The notes below the pieces were generated by a model that had not been told where the DNA came from, searched no databases, and worked only from the letters and a program-made list of their open reading frames with translations. Below are positions 8,006 through 17,735 of a stretch of DNA of 64,000 nt, piece after piece. Position numbers and translations under genes: made by a program. This stretch comes from Campylobacterota bacterium (GTDB lineage Bacteria > Campylobacterota > Campylobacteria > Campylobacterales > Thiovulaceae): NCBI GenBank assembly GCA_030152305.1, contig JASKOM010000007.1, positions 62,001-126,000 on the forward strand. Direction: 5' to 3'. Positions within the stretch are counted from its first letter, which is position 1; every line of letters begins with the position of its first letter.

Positions 8006-8740
8006 ATGAACTTAGTTGAAAAATATTTCTCGCAAAATGCAAAAATAAGAATTTTAATTCTAAAAAATAATGAATGGTTTGTCGCAAAAGACATTGCTCA
8101 ACTCTTAGGCTACAAAGATACTAAAAAAGCAGTTGATGATCATACGAAAAAAGCCGTATTTATCGATAGTTTAAACATGGGGGACATTTCACCTACCATA
8201 AGGGGGACTGTTTTACATCCGCAAACAAAACTAATTCTTGAAGCTGATGTGTGGCGATTAATTATAAAATCACATTTGCCAGAAGCTGAAAAAATTGAAA
8301 CTTGGCTTATGGAAGAAGTTCTTCCATCAATTCGCAAAACTGGAAGCTACTCAATTTCTCAACAACCACAAATTCAAAACTCAACTGAACAAATTATCGA
8401 ACTCGATAAATATTTTGTCGCAACGGCAAACTTAATCGATAATTTAGAGAAACTAAAAGCAACGACTCTCTATCGACTTGACAAATATATTCTCGAAAAC
8501 AAAAATTTTTCACCACTCGAAACTTTTAAAATTGATCTTGAAAATCAATTTTTCTTGCCAACAGAATTAGGTCGAATGATTAATAAATCTCCTATTGAAG
8601 TTAATTTGATGTTAGCTCACAAAGGTTTTCAAATTCGTGAAAACGGAGTTTGGAAAATGACCTCATCAGGTAGTGATTTTGGGATTTCGATCATTGGAAA
8701 ATATAATCAAATTAAATGGAAGATTAAAACCATAGTTTGA
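8006..8740 (+). CDS. BRO-N domain protein with shared C-terminal domain, module 2
   Basis: The 244-residue protein has an N-terminal Bro-N domain (NNEWFVAKDIAQLLGYKDTKKA near 23-44, then WRLIIKSHLPEAEKIETWL and EEVLPSIRKTGSYS near 110), typical of viral and prophage BRO/antirepressor proteins. From about residue 120 it has the same C-terminal domain as the KilA-N and Rha proteins of this window (FFLPTELGRMINKSP, then RENGVWKMTSSG). The module partner is the HTH gene upstream. A DNA-binding antirepressor role is inferred from the family. Confidence 0.8.
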   Translation: MNLVEKYFSQNAKIRILILKNNEWFVAKDIAQLLGYKDTKKAVDDHTKKAVFIDSLNMGDISPTIRGTVLHPQTKLILEADVWRLIIKSHLPEAEKIETWLMEEVLPSIRKTGSYSISQQPQIQNSTEQIIELDKYFVATANLIDNLEKLKATTLYRLDKYILENKNFSPLETFKIDLENQFFLPTELGRMINKSPIEVNLMLAHKGFQIRENGVWKMTSSGSDFGISIIGKYNQIKWKIKTIV

Positions 8741-8886
8741 ATAAATTCTTAGATCCAAGTAAAAAATTATTATTCACAAATAATACAAAACCAGATTTTT
8801 AATATAACTACACTTTTTAATATATATTTCTGTTACGATTTTGATAAAATTCACGAATAATTAAAAAAAATAATAAAGAAAATAAT

Positions 8887-10293
8887 ATGACAGATAGAGA
8901 TTTTAATGAAAAATGTGCAGTCGTTGGAGTGTTTAATCATTCCAGTGCCTCAAAAATAGCCTATTTCTCACTTTTTAGTATGCAACATCGAGGACAAGAA
9001 GCAGCTGGAATAAGCAGTTCTGATGGCAAAAAAATGCATACGATAAAAGATCGAGGACTTGTTACTCAAGTTTTTGATGATCAAAAAATTTCAACTCTTT
9101 GCGGTGAAATTGCTATTGGTCATACTCGATATTCGACCGCTGGTGATGATTCTATTCTTGATGCTCAACCAGTTTATGCTCGTTATGATTTAGGCGAACT
9201 TGCAATCGTTCATAACGGTAATTTTACGAATGCTGGTGTTGTTCGTCAAAAATTAATAAATAAAGGTGCAATTTTTCAGACTCATATGGACACTGAAAAT
9301 TTAATTCACCTCATCGCAAAAAGCGATAAACGAGATTTATTAGATCGAATTATCGACGGAGTAAAAAAAGTCGAAGGTGCTTATTCGTTAATTTTTTCTA
9401 ATAAAAATCAGATGTTTGCAGTTCGAGATCCTCATGGTTTTCGACCTTTAAGTCTAGGTCGTTTATCAGGAACAGTTAATGGTGAAGATGGCTATATCGT
9501 AGCTAGTGAAACCTGTGCTTTTGATCTTGTTGGTGCTAAATTTATTCGAGATATCCGTCCAGGGGAATTAATCGTTTTTGATAAAAATCGAGCTCCTCAA
9601 TCTTTTCAAATTTTCGAACCAACACCTCATCATTGTATTTTTGAATATGTTTATTTTGCTCGTCCAGATAGCTCTGTTTTTGGCAAAAATGTTTATAAAT
9701 TACGAAAAGAGATGGGTCGAACTCTTGCAAGAGAAGCTCCAGTTGAAGCCGATATGGTTATTCCAGTTCCAGATGGTGGAGTTCCAGCGGCACTCGGTTA
9801 CGCTGAAGCTAGTGGAATTCCGTTTAATATGGCAATTATGCGAAATCATTATGTCGGTCGAACTTTTATTGAACCAACTCAAGAAATTCGAGATTTAAAA
9901 GTCAAAATGAAACTTTCTCCAATGAGTGCAGTTATTAGTGGCAAACGAGTTATCGTAATCGATGATTCAATTGTTCGCGGAACAACAAGTCGCCAAATTG
10001 TTCGAATGTTAAAAGAAGCTGGTGCTAAAGAAGTTCATATGCGAGTTAGTTCGCCACCAACAACTCATCCATGTTATTACGGTGTTGATACTCCTGAACA
10101 AGATAAATTAATCGCTTCAAAATATGATATTCCGTCGATTGCAAATTATATCGAGGCTGATTCGTTAGCTTATTTATCGATTGACGGTTTATTAAATAGT
10201 GTCGGTCGTGATTTAAGTTATTGCTTAACTTGTTTTGATGGCAATTTTATAGTCGAACCGCAATTTTTGCCTAAACAACCTGAAGGAAATTAG
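8887..10293 (+). CDS. purF: Amidophosphoribosyltransferase
   Basis: PurF catalyses the first committed step of purine synthesis, making phosphoribosylamine from PRPP and glutamine. The 468-residue product has the N-terminal glutaminase domain with catalytic Cys10 (CAVVGVF, so a short propeptide is removed), MQHRGQEAAGI and HTRYSTAG. The phosphoribosyltransferase domain has the PRPP loop VIVIDDSIVRGTTSRQIV. The late Cys pair in YCLTCFDG is typical of the iron-sulfur or propeptide-bearing class. Its stop is 3 nt before the mrp GTG start, so they form an operon. Confidence 0.96.
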   Translation: MTDRDFNEKCAVVGVFNHSSASKIAYFSLFSMQHRGQEAAGISSSDGKKMHTIKDRGLVTQVFDDQKISTLCGEIAIGHTRYSTAGDDSILDAQPVYARYDLGELAIVHNGNFTNAGVVRQKLINKGAIFQTHMDTENLIHLIAKSDKRDLLDRIIDGVKKVEGAYSLIFSNKNQMFAVRDPHGFRPLSLGRLSGTVNGEDGYIVASETCAFDLVGAKFIRDIRPGELIVFDKNRAPQSFQIFEPTPHHCIFEYVYFARPDSSVFGKNVYKLRKEMGRTLAREAPVEADMVIPVPDGGVPAALGYAEASGIPFNMAIMRNHYVGRTFIEPTQEIRDLKVKMKLSPMSAVISGKRVIVIDDSIVRGTTSRQIVRMLKEAGAKEVHMRVSSPPTTHPCYYGVDTPEQDKLIASKYDIPSIANYIEADSLAYLSIDGLLNSVGRDLSYCLTCFDGNFIVEPQFLPKQPEGN

Positions 10294-10296
10294 CCT

Positions 10297-11358
10297 GTGA
10301 ATCGCGATGAGATAATTCTATTTTTAGAAAATATTAAATATCCTAAATTAGATAAAACTCTTGGCGAACTTGGACTTGTCGATGAGGTAGAAATTTCAGA
10401 AGATAACATCCAAGTTCGAATTAAATTATCAATGGTCAGCGATGATTCGTTTAATATTGTCAAACCACAAATCAACGAGTTTTTAAATAAATATTTTAAA
10501 AATATTAATATTTCTAAAAAAAGTGTAGAAGTCGAAAAAAATAGTAAGCATAAAAATAATTTAGCTTATGGTTCAACTGATAAACCGAATAATCGAGCTC
10601 CATATGCAAAACGAGTTATCGCGGTAACAAGTGGAAAAGGTGGAGTTGGAAAAACAACGGTTGCCGTAAATTTAGCAATTGGTTTAGCTCAAAAAAATTA
10701 TAAAGTTGGTTTGCTTGATGCTGATGTTTATGGTCCAAATGTTCCGCGAATGACTGGAACTGAAGGCGAAAAATTGCAATGGAACGATAATAATAAAATC
10801 GAACCGCATGTAAATTTTGGCATAAAAATGATGAGTGTTGCATACACGACACCGCGAAATGATACTCCGTTGGTTTGGCGAGGATCTGTTGCAGTTTCGG
10901 CAGTTGTGCAATTTCTCGAAGATGTCGATTGGGGCGAACTTGATTTTATGATTATTGACATGCCACCTGGAACTGGAGATATTCAATTGACAATGGCTCA
11001 AGAATTGCCTTTGACCGCTGGAATTATCGTTACGACTCCGCAACAGGTTGCACTTGATGATGTAAGTCGAGCAATTGTCATGTTTAAAGATGTTGGTGTA
11101 AAACTTGGTGGAATTGTCGAAAATATGAGCTATTTTATAGCACCTGATACAAATAATAAATATTATATTTTTGGACAAAATGGCGGTAAAAATATTGCTA
11201 ATCAATATAATATTCCGTTTTTGGGAGAAATTCCGTTAAGAATGGATATTCGAGAATCTGGTGATAACGGTTTCCCGTCAATTGTTTCGAAAGATAATTT
11301 GTTAAGAGCTGAATATAAAAATATTATTAATAATTTATTAAAAGAGTTGAAAATTTAA
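10297..11358 (+). CDS. mrp: Mrp/NBP35-type P-loop ATPase (iron-sulfur carrier)
   Basis: The 353-residue protein has an N-terminal MIP18/DUF59-like domain of about 90 residues and a deviant Walker A TSGKGGVGKTTVAVNLA near 110-126. It then has a MIDMPPGTGD Walker B region, the pattern of ApbC/Mrp proteins that bind and transfer Fe-S clusters. The C-terminal CxxC seen in many homologues is not obvious: the usual position reads NMSYFIAPD without cysteines. The start is GTG, directly after purF. The mrp product may help mature the PurF cluster, but that is inference from adjacency. Confidence 0.9.
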   Translation: MNRDEIILFLENIKYPKLDKTLGELGLVDEVEISEDNIQVRIKLSMVSDDSFNIVKPQINEFLNKYFKNINISKKSVEVEKNSKHKNNLAYGSTDKPNNRAPYAKRVIAVTSGKGGVGKTTVAVNLAIGLAQKNYKVGLLDADVYGPNVPRMTGTEGEKLQWNDNNKIEPHVNFGIKMMSVAYTTPRNDTPLVWRGSVAVSAVVQFLEDVDWGELDFMIIDMPPGTGDIQLTMAQELPLTAGIIVTTPQQVALDDVSRAIVMFKDVGVKLGGIVENMSYFIAPDTNNKYYIFGQNGGKNIANQYNIPFLGEIPLRMDIRESGDNGFPSIVSKDNLLRAEYKNIINNLLKELKI

Positions 11359-11387
11359 TAAATATAATTACTTCATTATCCTGTCTT

Positions 11388-11466
11388 ACAACATGTCATT
11401 CCGTGCTTGACACGGAATCTAAGAATAATATGAAATATTTAGATTCTGAAATAAATTCAGAATGAC
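11388..11466. repeat. Hairpin intergenic repeat between convergent genes
   Basis: Two nested inverted repeats are visible: ATTCCGTG/CACGGAAT around 11399-11417 and ATTCTGAA/TTCAGAAT around 11452-11463, with GTCATT and AATGAC at the outer ends. It belongs to the same family as the element at 1325. It separates mrp (+) from the restriction-modification gene (-) and could act as a bidirectional terminator. Confidence 0.65.
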
Positions 11467-11476
11467 AGCTTGGTTT

Positions 11477-14185
11477 TTATTTTCGTCGTTTTGATTTTGG
11501 TTTTTCTTCGAAAAGCAAGTTTGTTAATTTTTGATTTAAGTCAAACAAAAAAGCAACTCGTTCAGAATCATTTTTGAAACCTTCTTTTTTATAAAGTTTA
11601 TCAACGGCTCGATCAAGCTTTTCATGAGCTTTTAATAATTCTTGAGGCATTGAAAGAGGATGATATAAATTAGCAAGACTCGAATTCTTAAATTCAGCTC
11701 GAATATTTAGAATGGATTCTGATAATTTTTCGATATTTTCTTTTTGTTTTTCGCTGACTTCAGGTGGAAACGGAAAATTGTTATAAACGATTCCGACGGA
11801 ATATCGATAATCGCTTTTTAGCCGACCTGCAACATATCGCATAAAATCCATGTGCATTTTCGAAGTCAAAATAGCAAAATGGTAAAGAGTTGCATTTTCC
11901 AAAATATAAATAGCATCGCTAACAAAAATATCAGCAGTTAAATATCCAATTGGAATATATTTTCTAATTTCCGAAGATGTTTTTGGAATCGCCAAATAGT
12001 TCGCTGTTGGCATATTATGATAATTAAATATCGTTGGACTTGAAGATAATTTTCGTGTTGGTTCGCTTTTGCTATTTTCTCGAAACTTTTTGACGGCTTT
12101 GACTCTTTCTAAAACAAAAGGCATTTTATTTAATTCGTGTGGTTCTATATTTCCAAGCCAAAGAATATATCTTTTTATATTATTTAAAAATTCATATGAA
12201 CCTAAAAACAATCGGAAATATTTTTCAGACTTTGGCTCTTTTTTTATAAACTCATTTTTTTCTTCTTCAGTAAAAATATAATTTCCGTCATCAATTGGTT
12301 GATTTCCCATGCTCATTTCTGGAACATTCGAAATCGGTTTTGAACGATTAAATATCAAAAAGTCAGATGATTCAACCAAATAAGGGTTTATATTTGCAAC
12401 AGAAATTTCTTTTGGAGTTGATTTTATAGTTTCATATTGAAACAGTCTTTTCTCCGAAATATCGTAATTTGCAAAACCGATAATCACACAATGAACTTTC
12501 GCATTGTTTTTAGCCTCGTTGTTCCACTGAAAAGTTTGATGAGCAAAATGAATTTTGATCTGATATTTTCCAAAAAGTTCATTCCACAAAATGCCAACTT
12601 GTTCGCCTTGAGCGATTGAATTTGTCGAAACGAGAGCAACTTTTGTATTTTTGCCTTGAATATATTTCGCTGATTTTATATACCAAGCCGAAACTAGATC
12701 CAAATCACAATAACCTTTTACATTTTGAAACACGATTTCCATATCAGATTTTTGATCTTTTGATTGCAATTTTGAACCCAAAAATGGCGGATTTCCAATT
12801 ATAAAATCGATATTTTCACCTTTTAAAATATCATTCCAATCACTTTTTAAAGCATTAATATTAAAAATATTTGCATTTTCTCGAATTGGAATATTAAATT
12901 TTGATTCGCCAAAAAGTTGAGCAAACAAAATATTCATTTGATGATCGATTAACAACATTGCCGTTTGGGTAATTCGCGAAGGCAATTCGTCAATTTCGAA
13001 ACCAAAAAACTGATTAATATGAACAAGCGACAATAAATTACCTGATATTTTCATAATTTCAAATTCAAGTAATTTTAATTCTCGAAAGGCAACGATTAAA
13101 AAATTTCCACTTCCACAAGCTGGATCAAGAAATTTCAATTTTGAGATTTTGTCGTGAAATTTGTTGAGAGCAACTGGACTATTTTTAACTTTTTCGAACT
13201 CAAAAAACAGATCGTCAAGAAAGAGCGGTTTTATCGCTTTTAAAATATTTGTTTCGCTTGTAAAATGAGAACCAAGTTCAGCTCGTTTATTCACATCCAT
13301 CGAAGCCTGAAACATCGAACCAAATATCGATGGGCTTATTTGACTCCAATCAAAACTACAAGCTTCTAATAATATTTCTCGCATCGATTTATCAAAATTT
13401 GCCATTCGCAATTGGTCGCGAAATATATTTCCATTTATATACGGAAACTGCGAAAAACTCGAATCCAAATTTTTTTGTCGCTGTTCGTTCGGAGTATCAA
13501 AAAGTTCAAAAAGATAATTAATCTGCGAACCCAAATCTCGACCAGTTTCGTGAGTTTGGAATTTTATAAATTCATGAAAAGAATCTCGCGGAAAAATACC
13601 AGTGTCTTCGGCAAACATACAAAATAAAAGCCGTGTCAAAAATAGCTCCAACTGGCTTCCGCGATAACCGTTGTCAAAAAGTTTATCGTGCAATTTTCCC
13701 ATTAATTCCGCCGCGAGACGATTTGTTGGTTCTTCATCTTTATAACTTCGTTTGACATATCCAGCAATAAATAAAAATAAATCTATATTTTTAGCTAAAT
13801 CTTTTAAATAAAAACGATTTTCTTCTTTTGAATCAAGATCAAAAAGCCAAAATTCATTAAAATCAGAAACTAAAATATATTTCGGCATATCTTTTTCGCG
13901 AATATTCATCAAATAGCCAAAAGCCTGATTTTTCGCTTCGTCTAAATTTCTGCCTTTTGTTTTGTGTTCGATTAGCAATTGTCCCCGCCAAAACAGATCA
14001 ATAAAACCTGAATTTCCGTCGGCATTTTTTATCGGAAATTCGAAATTCAGCGACCTTGAACTGACATCAAATATCTTAAAAAAATCAATCCAAAAACTTT
14101 GACTTTGTTGCTTTTCGCTTTTTGCTTCAGCCCACTCAAAAGCAAACTTACTTGCTCGTTCTTTTATTTCTCTGATAGAAATCAT
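11477..14185 (-). CDS. MmeI-like type II (IIL) restriction-modification enzyme
   Basis: This single 902-residue polypeptide combines a nuclease with an adenine methyltransferase. The N-terminus has the PD-(D/E)xK signature FIDLFWRGQLLIEHKTKG with D63, E73 and K75, the same D-x9-ExK spacing known for MmeI. The methyltransferase core has motif I LDPACGSGNFL (354-363) and catalytic IIGNPPFLG (NPPF at 465-468), followed by a target-recognition region and a helical C-terminus ending KSKRRK. MmeI is 919 residues, so this looks full length. It would cut at a distance from its site and protect one strand by methylation. No copy of the over-represented octamer lies in its 2.7 kb, fitting recent acquisition. 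Confidence 0.88.
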   Translation of the reverse strand: MISIREIKERASKFAFEWAEAKSEKQQSQSFWIDFFKIFDVSSRSLNFEFPIKNADGNSGFIDLFWRGQLLIEHKTKGRNLDEAKNQAFGYLMNIREKDMPKYILVSDFNEFWLFDLDSKEENRFYLKDLAKNIDLFLFIAGYVKRSYKDEEPTNRLAAELMGKLHDKLFDNGYRGSQLELFLTRLLFCMFAEDTGIFPRDSFHEFIKFQTHETGRDLGSQINYLFELFDTPNEQRQKNLDSSFSQFPYINGNIFRDQLRMANFDKSMREILLEACSFDWSQISPSIFGSMFQASMDVNKRAELGSHFTSETNILKAIKPLFLDDLFFEFEKVKNSPVALNKFHDKISKLKFLDPACGSGNFLIVAFRELKLLEFEIMKISGNLLSLVHINQFFGFEIDELPSRITQTAMLLIDHQMNILFAQLFGESKFNIPIRENANIFNINALKSDWNDILKGENIDFIIGNPPFLGSKLQSKDQKSDMEIVFQNVKGYCDLDLVSAWYIKSAKYIQGKNTKVALVSTNSIAQGEQVGILWNELFGKYQIKIHFAHQTFQWNNEAKNNAKVHCVIIGFANYDISEKRLFQYETIKSTPKEISVANINPYLVESSDFLIFNRSKPISNVPEMSMGNQPIDDGNYIFTEEEKNEFIKKEPKSEKYFRLFLGSYEFLNNIKRYILWLGNIEPHELNKMPFVLERVKAVKKFRENSKSEPTRKLSSSPTIFNYHNMPTANYLAIPKTSSEIRKYIPIGYLTADIFVSDAIYILENATLYHFAILTSKMHMDFMRYVAGRLKSDYRYSVGIVYNNFPFPPEVSEKQKENIEKLSESILNIRAEFKNSSLANLYHPLSMPQELLKAHEKLDRAVDKLYKKEGFKNDSERVAFLFDLNQKLTNLLFEEKPKSKRRK

Positions 14186-14216
14186 ATTTTTACCTGTTTT
14201 GTTTGAATTATGACCA

Positions 14217-15152
14217 TTAATTTAGCAAAAACTCAAACAAAGTCCCTTTGAATTCTAGTTGCTGTTTTGCGGTTGCGATGTAAGGTTCAAAAGCGATTTC
14301 GATTGTTCCGAGTTGCTGTTTGACAATCTGGAAAATTTGTTTGTAAGGTGTTTCGTTTAGAATTTCATCTTCGATAACTCGTTGAGCTATTAATTCACAA
14401 GAGCTAATAACTGTCAAGTTTTCTATGTCCAATTCATTTCGCAAATTAAACTGTTTTTCGAATTTTTTTAGATCTTCGTCGTTTAACTCAAGGTCATAAT
14501 CCGAAAGATGATCTTTTAATTTGCTGAAATCTTTATTCGTTTTGATTAAGCCAAGTTTTCGATAAATCTCAATTGTGAAAATCGAATAATAACGATCAGC
14601 ATTTTGACTTCCCTGCGATTTTGCATAAGCAACGAACTTCTTAATTGTGTCGGTAAATAATCGACGAATGGTTTTTCCGTCAAGCCTTGTTCTGACAAGA
14701 TTATATTGTTTGCATTGTTTTTCAAATTTTTTTAGTTCGTGTTCAACGGCTATTTTGATTCTTTTCTCGACCGCTTGTTCTATTCTTAAGTTACAATGTT
14801 CTTTTTCAACTTTGAGAAAATATTCCTTGATCTCATAACCTTTGTCTGTTTCACTGATAATAGCAATATGCTTAGCTGTTTCAAGAGTTAAGAAATAATC
14901 AACAGGTAAAACTTGACCAAATTGATTTCTGTATAAGCCATTTTCATAAAGTGTTACTTTCTCACTCTCCCCTTTTAGGGGGAGAGTTAAATAATTGACA
15001 TTTTCATAAAAACGACCTCTTTTTATCTGAATTTTAATCCAATCAGAAAAGTCTTTTTTCACACTTAAAAACTTGTACAAATCTCTCGCTGAAACAGTTT
15101 GAGAATTCTCGTCCCCTATTTTTTGAGGCAATATTGTTACGATTTCTGTCAT
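14217..15152 (-). CDS. AntA/AntB-type antirepressor protein, copy 1
   Basis: The 311-residue protein has an N-terminal AntA/AntB antirepressor domain (VSARDLYKFLSVKKDFSDWI near 20-39; VDYFLTLETAKHIAI near 84-98; YEIKEYFLKVEK) and a distinct C-terminal part (RRLFTDTIKKFVAYAKSQG and later ELIAQRVIEDEIL). It is about two-thirds identical by eye to the product at 33729. AntA proteins in phages counteract repressors. At 14973-14994 the coding sequence holds a strong hairpin, CTCTCCCC/GGGGAGAG, where copy 2 holds a different hairpin. The ATG has no clear ribosome site; it is preceded by a structured leader. Confidence 0.8.
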   Translation of the reverse strand: MTEIVTILPQKIGDENSQTVSARDLYKFLSVKKDFSDWIKIQIKRGRFYENVNYLTLPLKGESEKVTLYENGLYRNQFGQVLPVDYFLTLETAKHIAIISETDKGYEIKEYFLKVEKEHCNLRIEQAVEKRIKIAVEHELKKFEKQCKQYNLVRTRLDGKTIRRLFTDTIKKFVAYAKSQGSQNADRYYSIFTIEIYRKLGLIKTNKDFSKLKDHLSDYDLELNDEDLKKFEKQFNLRNELDIENLTVISSCELIAQRVIEDEILNETPYKQIFQIVKQQLGTIEIAFEPYIATAKQQLEFKGTLFEFLLN

Positions 15153-15312
15153 TTTCGTTTGGTAATTTATTAAATTAAAATAAATTTTTTTGCTGAAGAG
15201 TCATTTGAAAGTTACCAAGTTTCATGATGATGCTCTTCAAAATTTACTTCAAAAAGGCTTTCCAGTTAAATAACTAGAAAGTTTGAGCTTCATCATAGGC
15301 ACTTGGTAAGCC
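15153..15312 (-). ncRNA. Structured leader upstream of AntA copy 1 (covarying with copy 2)
   Basis: Three nested stems are visible. The outer is TACCAAGT (15213-15220) with ACTTGGTA (15301-15308). The middle is ATGATGATGCTC (15224-15235) with GAGCTTCATCAT (15285-15296), with one mismatch. The inner is CTTTCCAGTTA (15258-15268) with TAACTAGAAAG (15271-15281), where the single non-Watson-Crick position is a G-U pair in the gene's sense. The leader at 33571-33667 has the same outer stem and flanks but different middle and inner stem sequences that still pair. It could work as RNA (leader, sRNA) or as a DNA cruciform. Confidence 0.6.
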
Positions 15313-15392
15313 TTTGTGAAATAAACTTAAAACAAATAAATTATAAATTTTTATTTGAATTGTAGCAAAATTTTTCACAAGCTTTTAAAAAA

Positions 15393-15620
15393 TTAATTTA
15401 GCAAAAACTCAAACAAAGTCCCTTTGAATTCTAGTTGCTGTTTTGCGGTTACGATGTAAGGTTCAAAAGAGATTTCGATTGTTGCGAGTTGTTGTTTGAC
15501 GATCTGGAAAATTTGTTTGTAAGCTGTTTCGTTTAGAATTTCGGATTCGATAACTCGTTGAGCTATTAATTCGCAAGAACTAATCACAGTTAAGTTTTCG
15601 ATGTCCAATTCATTTCGCAA
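15393..15620 (-). pseudogene. Truncated AntA copy: C-terminal fragment
   Basis: These 75 codons (RNELDIENLTVISSCELIAQ onward to the stop) are nearly identical to the last 75 codons of the AntA gene at 14217, including the 3' end. The 5' two-thirds is missing: similarity breaks off just upstream at about 15634. It has no ribosome site and lies directly upstream of the copy 1 leader, so it looks like the remnant of a tandem duplication or recombination. Confidence 0.8.
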
Positions 15621-15699
15621 ATTAAACTGTTTTTGCTTAGTGGCTTATGGCATTTTATTTTACTCAATGATTTGTTTGATTTATTAGATGTGTAGAAAA

Positions 15700-15835
15700 C
15701 TATGGTCTGCGACCATTCCGTGAAAAGATTCCGTATAAATACACGGAATCTAAGAATTAATTATTTTATAAGTTGTGTTTGATTATTTTTTAGATCCAGA
15801 AATGAATTACAGAATCTTCGCTTCGGGATGACAGA
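15700..15835. repeat. Composite hairpin repeat downstream of mnmG
   Basis: The segment contains ATTCCGTG and CACGGAATCTAAGAATT, like the element at 11388. It then has AGATCCAGAAATGAATTACAG and GGGATGACAG, matching the ends of the other hairpin repeats. It could terminate mnmG transcription, which reads towards lower coordinates. Confidence 0.5.
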
Positions 15836-15840
15836 TTGAT

Positions 15841-17721
15841 TTAATCTTTTTGAATTTCTCGCTCTTCCATTTTTAGATAAACCTGCAAAATATCAATCGC
15901 CGCTGGTGTCATTCCCTGAATTTGCGAAGCCGATTGCAAATTAGGCGGATTGAATTTTTCTAGTTTTTCGACAATTTCGTTGCTTAATCCTGAAACTTTT
16001 CGAAAATTAAAATTAACTGGAATTTTTAAAAATAATAAATTTTCCATTTTTTCGATTTGACTTTGCTGTTTTTCGATGTAACGACCATATTTTGCTTCGA
16101 CAATAATTAACTCTTTTAATTCATTCGAGAAATTCTTCGATTGTGGATATATTTTTTCGAGATCACTGATCGAAATATCTTTTCGTCCAACAATTCGCAA
16201 AAGCGAAACACGATCTTTTATTTTATCTTGACCTAAATCTTCTAACAATTTTAAATTTTCAAGACTCGGAGTAAAATAAATTTCATTTAGTTCATCTAAA
16301 CTGTTTTTTAAATTAATTTTTAAATATTCAACTCGATTTATAAAATCTTGTGAAACAAGACCTAATTTATAGCCATAATGCGATAATCTTAAATGTGCAT
16401 TGTCTTCTCGTAATAATAAACGATATTCAGCTCTCGAAGTGAACATTCGATAAGGTTCAACTGTTCCGCGAGTTACCAGATCGTCAATTAAAACACCGAT
16501 ATAAGCTTCGTCTCGTCGCAAAACTAACGGCTCTTTATTTTCGACTGACAAACTTGCATTTATTCCAGCCATTAAGCCTTGAGCTCCAGCTTCTTCGTAA
16601 CCAGTTGTTCCGTTAATTTGACCAGCCAAATATAAACCAGCAATTTTTTTAGTTTCTAACGAATGTTTTAATTCTGTTGGATCAACATAATCGTATTCGA
16701 TTGCATAACCGTAACGAACGATTTTTGCATTTTCAAGCCCTTTTACCGAATGAATCATATCTCGCTGAACATCAGGCGGTAACGATGTGCTCATTCCGTT
16801 TATATAATATTCTGTTGCGTCAAGAGTTTGCGGTTCAATAAATAAATGATGTCGTTCGCGACCTTTGAATCGATTAATTTTATCTTCGATACTTGGACAA
16901 TATCGAGGACCAATTCCTGCAATTTGACCAGTAAATAAAGGAGCTCGATAAAAATTACTTTCGATAATTTCATGAGTCTGTTCATTCGTATAAGTTACAT
17001 AACATGGCAATTGACTTTTATTAACAAAACTATTTCGATCTGTATGAAAACTAAACGGAATTGGTGGTTCATCGCCACCTTGAATTTCCATAACTGAAAA
17101 ATCAATTGAACTTGCATCGATTCTCGCGGTTGTTCCAGTTTTTAAACGACCAACTCGTAAGCCTAATTCTCGAAGTTGATCACCAAGATGAGTTGCCGAA
17201 AATTCGCCATATCTTCCAGCCTTTCGTTGAACTTCGCCAATATGAATAACACCATTTAAAAAAGTTCCAGTCGTTAAAATTACATGATTACTAAAATATT
17301 CAATGCCTAATTCTGTAACGACACCATAAATTTTATTATCACGAACGATTAATTTTTCAACAGTATCTTGAGCAACAGTTAAATTTTCAGTCGTTAAACA
17401 TTGAGTTCTCATTTCGATTGCATAACGATCCATGTCAATTTGAGCTCGTGAGCCACGAACAGCTGGACCTTTGTTTTCGTTTAGAATTCTAAATTGCAAA
17501 CCGCATTTATCAGTCGTTTTGCCCATTTGCCCACCAAGAGCATCAATTTCTTTTACAAGATGACCTTTTGCAAGTCCGCCAATTGCGGGATTACAGCTTG
17601 TTGCTCCAATATTTGCCGAAAGCATCGAAATCAAAACTGTTTTTCTGCCCATTCTTGCGGAAACTAAAGCCGATTCTATTCCAGCATGACCGCCACCAAC
17701 AACAATTACTTCATAATTCAT
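15841..17721 (-). CDS. mnmG: tRNA uridine-5-carboxymethylaminomethyl modification enzyme MnmG
   Basis: MnmG (GidA) uses FAD and works with MnmE to modify the wobble uridine of tRNAs. The 626-residue length is typical. The N-terminal dinucleotide fold [11 protein letters not shown] (6-16) binds [35 protein letters not shown] and [16 protein letters not shown] are family signatures; the C-terminus ([16 protein letters not shown]) is the usual helical domain that contacts MnmE. The ABC ATPase gene lies 14 nt upstream on the same strand. Confidence 0.96.
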   Translation of the reverse strand: MNYEVIVVGGGHAGIESALVSARMGRKTVLISMLSANIGATSCNPAIGGLAKGHLVKEIDALGGQMGKTTDKCGLQFRILNENKGPAVRGSRAQIDMDRYAIEMRTQCLTTENLTVAQDTVEKLIVRDNKIYGVVTELGIEYFSNHVILTTGTFLNGVIHIGEVQRKAGRYGEFSATHLGDQLRELGLRVGRLKTGTTARIDASSIDFSVMEIQGGDEPPIPFSFHTDRNSFVNKSQLPCYVTYTNEQTHEIIESNFYRAPLFTGQIAGIGPRYCPSIEDKINRFKGRERHHLFIEPQTLDATEYYINGMSTSLPPDVQRDMIHSVKGLENAKIVRYGYAIEYDYVDPTELKHSLETKKIAGLYLAGQINGTTGYEEAGAQGLMAGINASLSVENKEPLVLRRDEAYIGVLIDDLVTRGTVEPYRMFTSRAEYRLLLREDNAHLRLSHYGYKLGLVSQDFINRVEYLKINLKNSLDELNEIYFTPSLENLKLLEDLGQDKIKDRVSLLRIVGRKDISISDLEKIYPQSKNFSNELKELIIVEAKYGRYIEKQQSQIEKMENLLFLKIPVNFNFRKVSGLSNEIVEKLEKFNPPNLQSASQIQGMTPAAIDILQVYLKMEEREIQKD

Positions 17722-17735
17722 TTTTATATTTATTC

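Noticed and set aside
10684-11205. A 173-codon minus-strand frame over mrp.
   Set aside because: It lies wholly opposite a clear mrp gene and shows no family features.
15153-15312. Retron msr-msd or group II intron explanation for the AntA leader.
   Set aside because: No reverse transcriptase gene is present, and the structure is a simple nested hairpin.
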